From Noviherbaspirillum malthae (GTDB lineage Bacteria; Pseudomonadota; Gammaproteobacteria; Burkholderiales; Burkholderiaceae_D): a stretch of DNA of 64,000 bases. The notes below the pieces were generated by a model that saw only the letters and a list, made by a program, of their open reading frames with translations, was not told the origin of the DNA and ran no database searches. The stretch spans positions 1-64,000 of the forward strand of contig NZ_JACYXF010000011.1 in NCBI RefSeq assembly GCF_015352985.1, written 5' to 3'. Below, in pieces: positions 10,934-19,537 of this stretch. The translations under genes and the position numbers were made by a program. Each line of letters starts with the position of its first letter. Position 1 is the first letter of the stretch.

Positions 10934-11102
10934 GCTGTTCTAGTCTGAAGAAGTCTGAAGAGGTCTGATACGGTGAAGGCCGGCGTAGCCAGCGCCATCG
11001 CCGGCTGACTTGCCCACTGCCGGACTGCGCAAGGAACGGTGCTCCGAGGAAGCAGACCCGGATGCTATCCTACGGTTCCGATTCTATTCCACAAACACGA
11101 TC

Positions 11103-12065
11103 ATGTTCTTCCGCAAGCTTCTTGCCGCCACCCTGCTCCTGGCTGCGGCATCCGCCTCGGTGGCCGAGACCTGGCCAAGCAAGCCCATCCGCTTCGTCGT
11201 CGCCGCGCCCGGCGGCTCCTCGCTGGATGTCATTGCCCGCACCATCGGCGACAAGCTCAAGGACCGCATCGGCCAGCCGATCGTGATTGAAAACATTCCC
11301 GGCGGCGCCGGCACCATCGCCACCGGCAACGTCGCCCGCGCCGCGCCCGACGGCCATACCTGGCTGATGTCCTACAACGGACCGCTTGCCTACACCCAGT
11401 TCCTGACCCGCCTGCCCTACGATCCGCAGAAAGACCTTGTGCCCGTGATCCAGACCAGCTCGCAGCCCAATGTGCTGGCCGTCAGCAGCGATGTGCCGGT
11501 GAAGACGGTGGGCGAGCTGATCAGCTATGCAAAGCAGCGCCCGGGCAAGCTCAACTACGCCTCGGTCGGCAACGGCTCCTCGTCGCACCTGACGATGGAA
11601 CTGTTCAAGACCATGACCAACAGCTTCATCGTCCATATCCCCTACAACGGCGCGCCGCCGGCTGCCCTCTCGCTGATGACCGGTGAAACCCAGATACTGT
11701 TTTCGGTGCCGTCAGTGATCATGCCGCAAATCAAGAGCGGCAAGATCAAGGCCCTCGCCGTTACCAGTCCGAGCCGCTTCTCCCTGCTGCCCGACCTGCC
11801 CACCGTGGCCGAAGCCGGCCTGCCCGGTTTTGAATCCATCACCTGGAACGGCGTGCTCGTTCCTAGGGGCACGCCGGCAGACATCGTGCAGCGGCTCAAT
11901 GCTGACATCGACTCCATCCTGAAGCAGGCGGACGTGAAGGCGCGCTTCAACAATGCCGGGCTGGAAACTGCAGGCGGATCGGCGGATGCCTTCCGGTCGC
12001 TGCTCGCTGCGGAGGCGAAAAAATGGGAGCCGATCATCCGCCGCACCGGGGCGAAAATCGATTGA
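11103..12065 (+). CDS. Bug-family periplasmic solute-binding protein (tripartite tricarboxylate transporter TctC type)
   Basis: The 320-residue protein has a signal peptide (MFFRKLLAATLLLAAASASVAE). The mature part starts TWPSKPIRFVVAAPGGSSLDVIAR, the classic Bug opening, followed by GQPIVIENIPGGAGTIATGNVARAAPDGHT and the PDLPTVAEAGLPGFE segment near the C-terminus. Bug proteins bind carboxylates or small amides in the periplasm. No TctA/TctB membrane genes are nearby, so it is an orphan, as is common in Bordetella, Cupriavidus and relatives, and its ligand cannot be predicted. The longer open frame upstream is not supported; the start is placed at the signal peptide Met. Confidence 0.92.
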   Translation: MFFRKLLAATLLLAAASASVAETWPSKPIRFVVAAPGGSSLDVIARTIGDKLKDRIGQPIVIENIPGGAGTIATGNVARAAPDGHTWLMSYNGPLAYTQFLTRLPYDPQKDLVPVIQTSSQPNVLAVSSDVPVKTVGELISYAKQRPGKLNYASVGNGSSSHLTMELFKTMTNSFIVHIPYNGAPPAALSLMTGETQILFSVPSVIMPQIKSGKIKALAVTSPSRFSLLPDLPTVAEAGLPGFESITWNGVLVPRGTPADIVQRLNADIDSILKQADVKARFNNAGLETAGGSADAFRSLLAAEAKKWEPIIRRTGAKID

Positions 12066-12122
12066 TGACATGAAACAAGGATTTCCTTCACGGATGCGTG
12101 GCGGAAATCGCAATGCCTCTGC

Positions 12123-12128
12123 TATAAT
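12123..12128 (+). promoter_or_regulatory. -10 box of the tRNA-Pro gene
   Basis: A perfect TATAAT ends 11 bp before the first base of the tRNA, placing the transcription start a few bases upstream of it. No good -35 hexamer is visible 16-18 bp upstream. Confidence 0.6.
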
Positions 12129-12138
12129 GCGGGCTTCG

Positions 12139-12216
<78 letters not shown>

Positions 12217-12224
12217 AGAAAATC

Positions 12225-12260
12225 AAAGGGGTTACAGATTCAAATCTGTAACCCCTTTTT
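12225..12260 (+). terminator. Terminator of tRNA-Pro
   Basis: AAGGGGTTACAGATT and AATCTGTAACCCCTT form a perfect 15-bp stem with a minimal loop, ending in TTTTT. Because the A-run mirrors the T-run it could work on both strands, and it also shields the tRNA from the minus-strand cassette that ends at 12307. Confidence 0.92.
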
Positions 12261-12306
12261 GTCTTCATGAACTTTATAATTTAGTCTATGTTTAATGATG
12301 CTCTGT

Positions 12307-12528
12307 TTATCGGCGCAGTAGGTATCGTTTAAAAGCCCTATTCCCGAGCCACCCGCCAAGGGCAATTCCTATTCCGGTACTAAGCAAAAAAAACTTAACG
12401 TTCCGAGACATATCTCCTTCACTCGCATAGAGCGGCCCAAAGGCCCATCCGGCGGTCCAGAAAAAGCAGTACGCACCGGCAGCCCCAAGGATCATACCTC
12501 CCAGTACCAGGAGAACGCGCGCCATCAT
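12307..12528 (-). CDS. Small two-helix membrane protein, candidate immunity partner of the Tae4 amidase
   Basis: The 73-residue protein has two hydrophobic segments (about 3-25, VLLVLGGMILGAAGAYCFFWTAG, and 46-62, FFLLSTGIGIALGGWLG) joined by a short polar stretch, and ends with a basic tail (NRAFKRYLLRR). The start at 12528 overlaps the stop of the upstream amidase gene as ATGA, the signature of translational coupling; an in-frame Met at 12540 is less likely. I do not recognise the family. Cognate immunity genes usually follow T6SS effector genes directly, which makes immunity the leading inference, although known Tai4 proteins are periplasmic rather than membrane-embedded. A holin-like or assembly role is the alternative. 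Confidence 0.65.
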   Translation of the reverse strand: MMARVLLVLGGMILGAAGAYCFFWTAGWAFGPLYASEGDMSRNVKFFLLSTGIGIALGGWLGNRAFKRYLLRR

Positions 12529-13001
12529 GCCACCGCCCAAAACCAGACTGATTTCGCCTTCTTATAATCCGACCACACGCCCGGAATATTAATTCCCGCC
12601 TGAATTCGAATCCACGATGTCCAATCGGTAAGCCGAGACCCGTTCCATAAGTCGATATGATCACCCTGCTCGCTTGGTCCCCAGTAATTCTGGAAAAAGA
12701 CGATTCCTGTTTTGGCAGCCATGTTTTCAAACGCCTCTTTACCGGAAAATTTCTTCGCACCTCCTTGAAGAATACCCGGTCTCGCTAGCCAGTCTGCCAT
12801 TTCCTGCGCCCGGATTGCATATTTCGTTCTGTCCTTCTGCCATGAGAGCGTTCCAGTGAATGTCTTCATGTTGAATCCTGAACGCGATAGCGCTGCATGC
12901 AAGTTGATTGCACATTGGTTGGGGTAGGCGGCGGGGTTGAGGAGTGGCTCTTCACCTCGAATTTTCGGATGATTGCGCCATAGATTGGCAAATGCCGGCA
13001 T
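12525..13001 (-). CDS. Type VI secretion amidase effector, Tae4 family
   Basis: The 158-residue protein matches the Tae4 (T6SS_Amidase_4) pattern: FANLWRNHP at the start, NQCAINLHAALSRSG with the nucleophile Cys30, YAIRAQEMADWL, KTGIVFFQNYWG, and GDHIDLWNGSRLTDW with the catalytic His115. Tae4 enzymes are NlpC/P60-like DL-endopeptidases that cut peptidoglycan cross-bridge peptides in the periplasm of a rival cell after T6SS delivery. There is no signal peptide, as expected for a T6SS cargo. No T6SS structural gene lies in the window, so it is an orphan effector here. The downstream small membrane gene overlaps it by 4 bp, and an unknown gene lies 120 bp upstream on the same strand. Confidence 0.85.
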   Translation of the reverse strand: MPAFANLWRNHPKIRGEEPLLNPAAYPNQCAINLHAALSRSGFNMKTFTGTLSWQKDRTKYAIRAQEMADWLARPGILQGGAKKFSGKEAFENMAAKTGIVFFQNYWGPSEQGDHIDLWNGSRLTDWTSWIRIQAGINIPGVWSDYKKAKSVWFWAVA

Positions 13002-13121
13002 CGAATATCCTTTCGTTAAAGTTGCTTGAATAACAATTTAATGCAAGGAATCCGACGTAGTCAAAGACGAGGCTGCGGGGTAGCCGGCTCTCCTAAATTA
13101 ATTCAGCTCCTGCCGAACACA

Positions 13122-13598
13122 TCACACCAGTCCCAAAAATTTCAAAAACCCGTTCCATACCTTTTCCCAACCCATCTGGGGTCTGGTCTTGCCCTTACTG
13201 ATGTGATCAACATCCGTACCGAGCGCCTCCTTCAAGGCATTTCGCATTTCGCCATTGATTCGCCCTCCTCCTGCGGCATTTGCCGCCTCTTGCACTTGTT
13301 TCGCAAGTGCTATCGCCTCGTCCTTCGAAATCAGTTTGTTGTCGAGGCCCTGTTTGATTCGATAGACGGCGGCATTGCCGTCGCCTTTCGCAAGAACGGA
13401 TTCAAATTCCTGATCCCATTCAGCACGTTTTCCAAGGCTGCTGGACGTTTCATCCGTAATGCCTAGGTCTGGAGTGCCCATGGGATCAGTAACGGACGAG
13501 GTATGTGAGTTAGTGAACTGTGTACCGAAATCGCCAAAGTTCTGAAAGAGGGAATCTGTATTCGGTATAAAACTGTTGTTGGTTACGTTCGTCACCAT
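13122..13598 (-). CDS. Unknown Asn/Thr/Ser-rich protein upstream of the Tae4 gene
   Basis: The protein has 158 residues. The first 45 or so are low complexity, rich in Asn, Thr, Ser, Phe and Gly with almost no charge (MVTNVTNNSFIPNTDSL...). The middle (about 55-110) is charged and helical, the next part Gly/Ala-rich, and the C-terminus ends in an aromatic, amphipathic GWEKVWNGFLKFLGLV. There is no Cys and no typical signal peptide. The uncharged Ser/Thr/Asn-rich N-terminus resembles secretion signals of type III-like or other non-Sec exported proteins, but this is only a resemblance. GGGAGA precedes the ATG at 13598; 26 more upstream codons are open but lack support. It may be an effector, adaptor or chaperone for the adjacent amidase. 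I do not recognise it. Confidence 0.6.
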   Translation of the reverse strand: MVTNVTNNSFIPNTDSLFQNFGDFGTQFTNSHTSSVTDPMGTPDLGITDETSSSLGKRAEWDQEFESVLAKGDGNAAVYRIKQGLDNKLISKDEAIALAKQVQEAANAAGGGRINGEMRNALKEALGTDVDHISKGKTRPQMGWEKVWNGFLKFLGLV

Positions 13599-13997
13599 AG
13601 CATCTCCCGATAGGGTAAGTAGCTTGCAATGCCGGACCTTGCTGCGGACTGCAGCGACCCCTGATTCGGTCGGCATGCGAAGCTTGGAACAACGCGCTTT
13701 TATCTATCGATGAGTGGTGTCAGTCTGCGTATGGTTCCTTTGAGATTTGGAGGTAATGTTTATTGACCCAAGGAATTGATGTAAGGCGTTGGGATCATTG
13801 ATGTTTGTGGTTTTGCTGGCGCCCTCACCCCTGCCCTCTCCCGCCTGCGGGAGAGGGAGTTCGGGTGGCGGGGGGTGAAGACCGCAGGGTTCTTCGGTTG
13901 GCATTGCAGGGTTTCTTTTTTCCAATCTTCTCGAACCTGCAATTTGTCTTGATTTAAACCGACAACCGGCTTGACAAAACCGCATTACAATTTCTTC
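13599..13997. other. 399-bp intergenic region with a type B repeat
   Basis: This gap lies between the accessory cassette (-) and the SRAP gene (+). It holds the inverted repeat at 13821-13880. Divergent promoters must lie here, but I cannot define them confidently. Confidence 0.5.
13821..13880. repeat. Intergenic inverted repeat, type B
   Basis: The core hairpin CCCTCTCCCGC / GCGGGAGAGGG (13834-13857, 11-bp arms) is flanked by outer arms CCCTCACCCC and GGGGGGTGA. The same core occurs twice in the composite at 31104-31482. It is a dispersed, GC-rich palindromic element of the REP-like kind. Confidence 0.8.
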
Positions 13998-14672
13998 ATG
14001 TGCGCCAATTACATTCCCTCCACCCACGACCAGTTGCGCCAGCATTTCCAGGTTGCGCCGCCCGATTCCGACTATGTCGCCGAGTCCTATCCCGGCTATA
14101 TGTCGCCGATGGTCCGGCTGCCGCGGGCCGATGCGGCGGTGGGCGACCGCGCCTGTGCGCTGGGGATGTTCGGCATGGTGCCGCATTGGGCGGAGCCGAA
14201 GCTGGCGCGGCAGACCTACAATGCACGCACCGAAACCGTGGCCTCCAAGCCAAGTTTCCGCCATGCCTTCAAGCACGGCCAATTCTGCATCATCCCGGCG
14301 GCTTCGGTGTTCGAGCCGTCTTATGAAACCGGGAAGGCCGAGCGCTGGGAAATCATGAATGCGGACGGCAGCCCGCTGGGCATTGCCGGAATCTGGGAGC
14401 ACAAACAGGCGGGGCCGGACGGGCTGGCGCTGCTATCGTTTTCCATGCTGACCATCAATGCCGACGGCCATCCGCTGATGCAGCGGTTTCACAAGCCCGA
14501 TGATGAAAAGCGCATGCTGGTGATCCTGCGGCCGGACCAGTATGACGACTGGCTGCACTGCCCTGTCGATGAGGCACAAACCTTCTTCGAGCGCTATCCG
14601 GCCGAGATGCTGGTCGCGCATCCCGCCGGTCCGAAGTCGGGCAAAGCTGCGCCTCAGCAATCGCTGTTTTGA
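13998..14672 (+). CDS. SOS response-associated peptidase (SRAP/YedK/HMCES) family protein
   Basis: The 224-residue protein must start at 13998, because in this family the Cys directly after the initiator Met becomes the N-terminal residue that forms a thiazolidine crosslink with abasic sites in single-stranded DNA. Here the start is MCANYIP. Asn75 (YNARTET), Glu106 (ASVFEPSYE) and His165 (MQRFHKPDDEKRM) take the places of the other active-site residues, although the segments around Glu106 and His165 differ from the E. coli YedK pattern, indicating a divergent subgroup. SRAP proteins shield abasic sites at stalled forks. No LexA-like box is visible upstream. It converges on the GGDEF/EAL gene, 8 bp away. 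Confidence 0.9.
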   Translation: MCANYIPSTHDQLRQHFQVAPPDSDYVAESYPGYMSPMVRLPRADAAVGDRACALGMFGMVPHWAEPKLARQTYNARTETVASKPSFRHAFKHGQFCIIPAASVFEPSYETGKAERWEIMNADGSPLGIAGIWEHKQAGPDGLALLSFSMLTINADGHPLMQRFHKPDDEKRMLVILRPDQYDDWLHCPVDEAQTFFERYPAEMLVAHPAGPKSGKAAPQQSLF

Positions 14673-14680
14673 ATGCCGGC

Positions 14681-16942
14681 TCATGCCGGCTGCAGCACAC
14701 CCTTTTCCAAGAACGTTTCCTCGAACTCCACCGCAGGCAGCGGCGCGCTGACGAGATAGCCTTGTATGCGGTCGCAGCATGCCTGGCGCAGATACTCTTC
14801 CTGCTCCAGCAGCTCCACCCCTTCGGCAACCACGTGCAGCTTCATAGCCTTGGCCAGCGTGATGATGGCCATGACGATGGCCTTGCTGTTGTCTTCCTTC
14901 GACAGGTCCTTGACGAAGGAGCGGTCGATCTTGAGCACGTCGATCGGGAAGCGCTTCAGGTAGGCGAGACTTGAATAGCCGGTGCCGAAGTCGTCGATGG
15001 AGAGATGCACGCCGAGCTTCTTGAGTTCGGCCAGGCGCTTCTCGGCAAGGTCGACATCGCTCATCAGCATGCTCTCGGTCAGCTCGAGTTCGAGATAGCC
15101 GGGGTCGATGCGGGTTTCGATGAGAATGGATTGAATGGTTTCCACCAGGTCGTCTTCCGCGAACTGGCGCGACGACAGGTTGACCGAGATGCGCATCGGC
15201 GACAGGCCGGCGCTCATCCATTTGCGCTGCTGTTCGCAGGCGGCACGGATGACCCAAGCGCCGATGGGCACGATCAGGCCGGTTTCTTCCGCCAGCGGGA
15301 TGAAGGCTGCCGGCGGCACCAGGCCCTTGTCCGGATGCTGCCAGCGCAGCAGCGCTTCCGCACCCACCGTCTCGCCGGTGGCGACATCCACCTGCGGCTG
15401 GTAATGCAGGCGGAATTCGCCGCGCTGCAGGGCATTGCGCAGATCGCTTTCCATTTCAAGGCGGGCGATGGCGGCATCGTTCATCGATGCGGTGTAGAAG
15501 CAGAAATTGTTGCGGCCGTTCTGCTTGGCGCGGTACATGGCGACGTCGGCATGTTCGACCAAGCTGTCGACCGTGGCGCCGTCTTCAGGGAAGACGGAAA
15601 TGCCGATGCTTGCGGTGAGCATCAGTTCATGGCCGTTCACATGGATGGGTTTGGCCAGCTTGTCCATCAGCCTTTCGATGATGCTTTCAGTCAGCTTGCC
15701 GCCCCGCGTCTCGGACAGAACCATCACGAATTCATCGCCGCCGAGACGGGCGACGGTATCGGTTTCGCGGCAGACTTCCACCATGCGCGCCGCCAGCGTG
15801 GTGAGCACGATGTCTCCGACCTTGTGGCCGAGACTGTCGTTGATCAGCTTGAAGCGGTCGAAGTCGAGGAACAGCACCCATACCGCGCCCTGCTGCCGCG
15901 CTGCCAGCGCCAGCGCATGGGCCAGGCGCTCATGCATCATCATGCGGTTTGGCAGGCCGGTGAGCGGATCATGCTGGGCCAGATGCTTGATCTGGTCTTC
16001 CGCCATTTTTCTCTTGGTAATGTCCGACAGGAAGGCAACCACCATGTCGGCGCTGTCGAGATAGGCCCGGCTGAGCGTGATTTCCAGCGGCAGCCGCGTG
16101 CCGTCGGCGCGCACGCCTTCGGTCTCGAAGCTGGCTTTTGCGCCCGGGCCTTCCAGCGTCTGCACCGCATGCAGCAGGCGATGGGTGACATCCACATGCG
16201 CGGGCTGCAGGCTGCCGGCATGCATGCCGATCATCGCTGCGGGGTCGCGGTCGAAGACGTCCTTCATGGCCGGATTGGTGTAGCGGATGATGCCCTCGCC
16301 GTCCATCACCACGACCACGTCGTTACAGGTATCCCAGATGGTCTGGAAGAAGACCTTGCGGCTATGCAGGGTGTTGCGCAGGCTGTTGATGTGTCCGCCC
16401 ACCCAGGCCAACAGCGGCAGCACGCAGGCCATTACGATCAGGCGGCCGATGTCCATCGCCATGTCGTTGGCCTGTGCGCCGCGCAGCCAGAGCACGCCCA
16501 GCATGCAGGCATAGATGCAGAGGAAGACGACGGCGGCGTTCATCAGCACCCGGGTCGGATAGCGGAATACGCCGAAGAGCATGATCACGCACAGATAGGC
16601 GCCCATGGTGGCGCGCGCCGTGGAGGAATCGAACATGATCAGGAACACGACGGCGGCCGACAGCAGCATCATCGGACCGGTCAGGCTGGGGTCGCGGAAT
16701 TTCAGGTTCCAGCCGCGCTTGAAGGCGATGAAGAAGCCGATCAGGCCGACGCCCATGGCAGTTGCGCCGGCAAGAATGGTGCGGCCGTCCATCAGGCCGT
16801 GCAGGTAGAGCGTGCCCAGCATCAGGAAGGTCACGACGGCGGACAGGGCCGCCATCGAAAAACGGCGCATGCGCAGCTGCTGCCTGTCTTTGGCGAGGCT
16901 GCGGTCGCGGTTCGCGTTGAATTTGCCGGTATGAGGGGCCAT
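14681..16942 (-). CDS. Membrane-bound PAS-GGDEF-EAL protein (cyclic di-GMP metabolism)
   Basis: The 753-residue protein has an N-terminal membrane module with about six helices (residues 28-190, not one I can name), a PAS domain (about 205-310) and GGDEF (about 325-485) with the intact RLGGDEF motif at 399-405. An EAL domain follows (about 505-745) with EAL at 529-531 and the intact DDFGTGYSSL loop and KIDRSFV. Both catalytic signatures look complete, so it could make or cleave cyclic di-GMP; proteins of this layout often act mainly as phosphodiesterases with GTP binding to GGDEF as a switch. The PAS sensor presumably tunes this. It is monocistronic and converges on the SRAP gene. Confidence 0.93.
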   Translation of the reverse strand: MAPHTGKFNANRDRSLAKDRQQLRMRRFSMAALSAVVTFLMLGTLYLHGLMDGRTILAGATAMGVGLIGFFIAFKRGWNLKFRDPSLTGPMMLLSAAVVFLIMFDSSTARATMGAYLCVIMLFGVFRYPTRVLMNAAVVFLCIYACMLGVLWLRGAQANDMAMDIGRLIVMACVLPLLAWVGGHINSLRNTLHSRKVFFQTIWDTCNDVVVVMDGEGIIRYTNPAMKDVFDRDPAAMIGMHAGSLQPAHVDVTHRLLHAVQTLEGPGAKASFETEGVRADGTRLPLEITLSRAYLDSADMVVAFLSDITKRKMAEDQIKHLAQHDPLTGLPNRMMMHERLAHALALAARQQGAVWVLFLDFDRFKLINDSLGHKVGDIVLTTLAARMVEVCRETDTVARLGGDEFVMVLSETRGGKLTESIIERLMDKLAKPIHVNGHELMLTASIGISVFPEDGATVDSLVEHADVAMYRAKQNGRNNFCFYTASMNDAAIARLEMESDLRNALQRGEFRLHYQPQVDVATGETVGAEALLRWQHPDKGLVPPAAFIPLAEETGLIVPIGAWVIRAACEQQRKWMSAGLSPMRISVNLSSRQFAEDDLVETIQSILIETRIDPGYLELELTESMLMSDVDLAEKRLAELKKLGVHLSIDDFGTGYSSLAYLKRFPIDVLKIDRSFVKDLSKEDNSKAIVMAIITLAKAMKLHVVAEGVELLEQEEYLRQACCDRIQGYLVSAPLPAVEFEETFLEKGVLQPA

Positions 16943-17443
16943 GAATGATCGGCTAAATCGGTGGATTCAGGTTAGTGAGGCATTGGGTGCCCTGTTGATT
17001 CCGTCAGGCGGCAACGCCATTGAGGCAATCATGAACAGCCGAAAGTACGCGCGGCTTCCGGTCGCAAGCGCGCAGCACTGTGAAGAGGCCTGCTCTGGCT
17101 CTTCCATGCATGGTGGATTGCATATTGTTTTGTCTCCCCTTCTAACCAGAATTTCTGTGGAACAGCTGCATTTTTGAATTCGAGATCGCAGCTGCCACGC
17201 TTCGGCATTTTTTATGAAGATATCCTAAGTGACATGTTTTCCACAAGGAAAGATTGTAGCTGACTGCTTCCTGTCGGCCGTTTGCGAAAACGCAATCAAC
17301 GTATGTTCAATGCACTGCACAACAGGATTATGCGAAGTCGATCATGGGTGCCGCAACGCAGCACTTGTGCCTTGCCCGCCATCGCGAAGCGTCAAGCTTC
17401 GCGATGAGGATGAGGGATGAAGGACGGAGAACCGGCCAACAGC
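16943..17443. other. 501-bp intergenic region without a supported gene
   Basis: The gap lies between two minus-strand genes, so it carries the promoter of the GGDEF/EAL gene and the 3' end of the CBS transcript. The one clear structure is the hairpin at 17381-17405. Short open frames here have no ribosome binding site or family resemblance. Confidence 0.5.
17381..17405 (-). terminator. Hairpin downstream of the CBS gene
   Basis: ATCGCGAAGC and GCTTCGCGAT are perfect 10-bp arms around a 5-nt loop, 39 bp past the CBS stop codon. There is no U-tract, so the structure may be a factor-dependent terminator or a 3'-end stabiliser. Confidence 0.5.
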
Positions 17444-17881
17444 TCAGTGCGGCCGGTCCGGCTGCGAGGGTTCGGATATGTTTTCCAGCGTACGGTCCAC
17501 TTCGGCGGAATGCTTGGTCGCGAGATCGCCGAGCGAAACGATGCCGATCAGCTGATGGCTGTCATGGTCGAGTACCGGCACCCGCCTGATCTGCGAGTCG
17601 GACATCTGGTCCATCACTTCGTCGACAGGCTGGTTTTCAAAGCACCAGCGCACCTGTTGCGACATGACATCGCTCACATGCGCCTGGTCGGGCGCCATGC
17701 CGGCGGCGGTGGCTCGAACGGTAATGTCGCGGTCGGTGACCATGCCGATCAGCTTGCTGCCGTCGCAGACAGGCAGCGATCCCACGTTGAGTTCATCCAT
17801 GATCTGGGCGGCGCGCATGACGGTTTCCTGCGGGGATACGCTGCGTACGTCGCGCGTCATGATGTCGGAGATGGTTTGCAT
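17444..17881 (-). CDS. CBS domain pair protein
   Basis: The 145-residue protein consists of two CBS motifs (about 7-60 and 72-125) and a short acidic tail. Typical segments are VSPQETVMRAAQIMDELNVGSLPVCDGSKLIGMVTDRDI and VPVLDHDSHQLIGIVSLGDLA. CBS pairs bind adenine nucleotides (AMP, ATP, SAM or NAD) and act as energy sensors; stand-alone versions of this size are common in betaproteobacteria. AAAGGAGTC precedes the ATG at 17881, ruling out a longer open frame. It is divergent from the erythromycin-esterase-family gene. No partner is obvious. Confidence 0.92.
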   Translation of the reverse strand: MQTISDIMTRDVRSVSPQETVMRAAQIMDELNVGSLPVCDGSKLIGMVTDRDITVRATAAGMAPDQAHVSDVMSQQVRWCFENQPVDEVMDQMSDSQIRRVPVLDHDSHQLIGIVSLGDLATKHSAEVDRTLENISEPSQPDRPH

Positions 17882-18102
17882 GACTGACTCCTTTGAAAAA
17901 ATTGGAAAGCCGCGCCGGATTTGCATTCCAGGGTCGCGTGGGCCGCATGGGAATCAGGCCGGCACTGCGCCTTCAATGTCCGGAACGGCACTGCTGCAAG
18001 CGCCATGCCCGAGGACGTCCATGCTGTCCATTGGCGGAGGGCACCGATGGAACTATCACGGTGCGAGACAACCGAAGCGAATAAAACCGTCGGAATCGCA
18101 TC

Positions 18103-19509
18103 ATGTCAGACCAAACCATCATTGAAGCGCTGCAACGCGAAGCGTTTCCCCTGACCGAACTCGATCACTTGAGCCGCGTGGTCGAAGAGGTCGGCGAAGC
18201 TTCCATCGTACTGCTTGGCGAAGCCACGCATGGCAGCCGCGAGTTCTACCGTATCCGCGCAGAAATCACGAAGCGCCTGATTACCGAAAAAGGCTTTGAC
18301 GCGATTGCCGTCGAAGCCGACTGGCCCGATGCCCTGCGCGTCAGCCGCTATGTCCGTGCCTCGCAGACTGCTCCGGCCGCTGCCGTCACCCTCGGAGACA
18401 CGCCCGCGTCGGAACCTCGGCAAGCCTTGCAGGGCTTCGAACGCTTTCCCCAGTGGATGTGGCGCAATACCGAAATTGTCGAACTGGTGGCTTGGCTGAA
18501 GCAGCATAACCAGGAACGCCAGGAAGGTTCTCACCAGGGAGCACAGGATGCACGGCAGCAGGACGGCATCGGCTTTTACGGGCTCGACCTGTACAGCCTG
18601 CGCAATTCGATGGAAGCAGTCGTGCGCTACCTGTCCACCGTCGACCCGGAAGCGGCACGCGAGGCGCGCGCCCGCTATGCCTGCTTCGACCATCTTGCCG
18701 AAGACCCCCAGCGCTATGGCTATGCGGCCACCTTCGGCATGCGCAAGGATTGCGAGGACGAGGTCATTCGCCAGCTGGTGGCCATGACGACGGAAGCCGG
18801 ACGCTACGCCGACCTGGACGGCGACAACGCGGCGGATGAATTGTTCTATGCGCAGCAGAACGCGCGCGTGGCGCAGAATGCCGAAGCGTATTACCGCACC
18901 ATGTTCCTCGGCCGCAATGCGTCATGGAATCTGCGCGACGAACACATGGCCGATACGCTCGACGCCCTGCGTGCGCATATTGCCAAGCGCAAGGGCAGCG
19001 CGGCCAAGGTGGTAGTGTGGGCGCACAACTCGCATATCGGCGATGCCCGCGCGACCGAGATGGGCGATCACGGCCAGCTCAATCTCGGGCAGCTGGTGCG
19101 CGAGCGGCACGGCTTGGCCGAAACCTTTCTGCTCGGCTTCACCACGCACGACGGCACGGTGACCGCCGCGTCGGAGTGGGATGCACCCGCCGAGAAAAAA
19201 TCGGTGCGGGCCTCGCTCGCACACAGCTATGAAAGACTGCTGCACGATACCGGCCTGAAGCAATTCTTTCTCAGGATGCGCGACCGGCGATATCTGTCGG
19301 AGCTGCTGCAGGAAAGGCGGCTGGAGCGGGCCATCGGCGTGATCTACCTGCCGGAGAACGAGCGCATGAGCCATTATTTCCATGCCTCGCTGTCGCAGCA
19401 GTTCGATGCCGTCATCCATGTCGATACCACGCACGCACTGCGTCCTTTGGAATCGGTGGTCCAGCCTCAGCACGACGAAGCGCCCGAGACTTATCCGACC
19501 GGGATCTGA
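18103..19509 (+). CDS. Erythromycin esterase family protein
   Basis: The 468-residue cytosolic protein has the conserved motifs of the EreA/EreB/SuccA superfamily. These are GEATHGSREFYRIR (about 39-52) with the Glu and His of the active site, VEADWPDALRVSRY, GFYGLDLYSL, LRDEHMADTL and WAHNSHIGDA with the second His. In true Ere enzymes these residues hydrolyse the macrolide lactone. Most chromosomal members have no shown link to macrolides and their natural substrate is unknown, so a resistance role should not be assumed. The gene is divergent from the CBS gene, with about 220 bp between. No Shine-Dalgarno stronger than GGAA is visible. Confidence 0.9.
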   Translation: MSDQTIIEALQREAFPLTELDHLSRVVEEVGEASIVLLGEATHGSREFYRIRAEITKRLITEKGFDAIAVEADWPDALRVSRYVRASQTAPAAAVTLGDTPASEPRQALQGFERFPQWMWRNTEIVELVAWLKQHNQERQEGSHQGAQDARQQDGIGFYGLDLYSLRNSMEAVVRYLSTVDPEAAREARARYACFDHLAEDPQRYGYAATFGMRKDCEDEVIRQLVAMTTEAGRYADLDGDNAADELFYAQQNARVAQNAEAYYRTMFLGRNASWNLRDEHMADTLDALRAHIAKRKGSAAKVVVWAHNSHIGDARATEMGDHGQLNLGQLVRERHGLAETFLLGFTTHDGTVTAASEWDAPAEKKSVRASLAHSYERLLHDTGLKQFFLRMRDRRYLSELLQERRLERAIGVIYLPENERMSHYFHASLSQQFDAVIHVDTTHALRPLESVVQPQHDEAPETYPTGI

Positions 19510-19537
19510 TGCCGATGCCGGCACCGGTGGGGAGCGC

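Noticed and set aside
12525-13001. Phage endolysin interpretation of the amidase, with the downstream gene as holin
   Set aside because: The motifs (NQCAIN, GDHIDLWNGSRLT) fit Tae4, and no other phage gene is present.
18103-19509. Macrolide resistance gene
   Set aside because: Membership of the erythromycin esterase family alone does not show macrolide hydrolysis; there is no mobile context and the neighbours are housekeeping genes.
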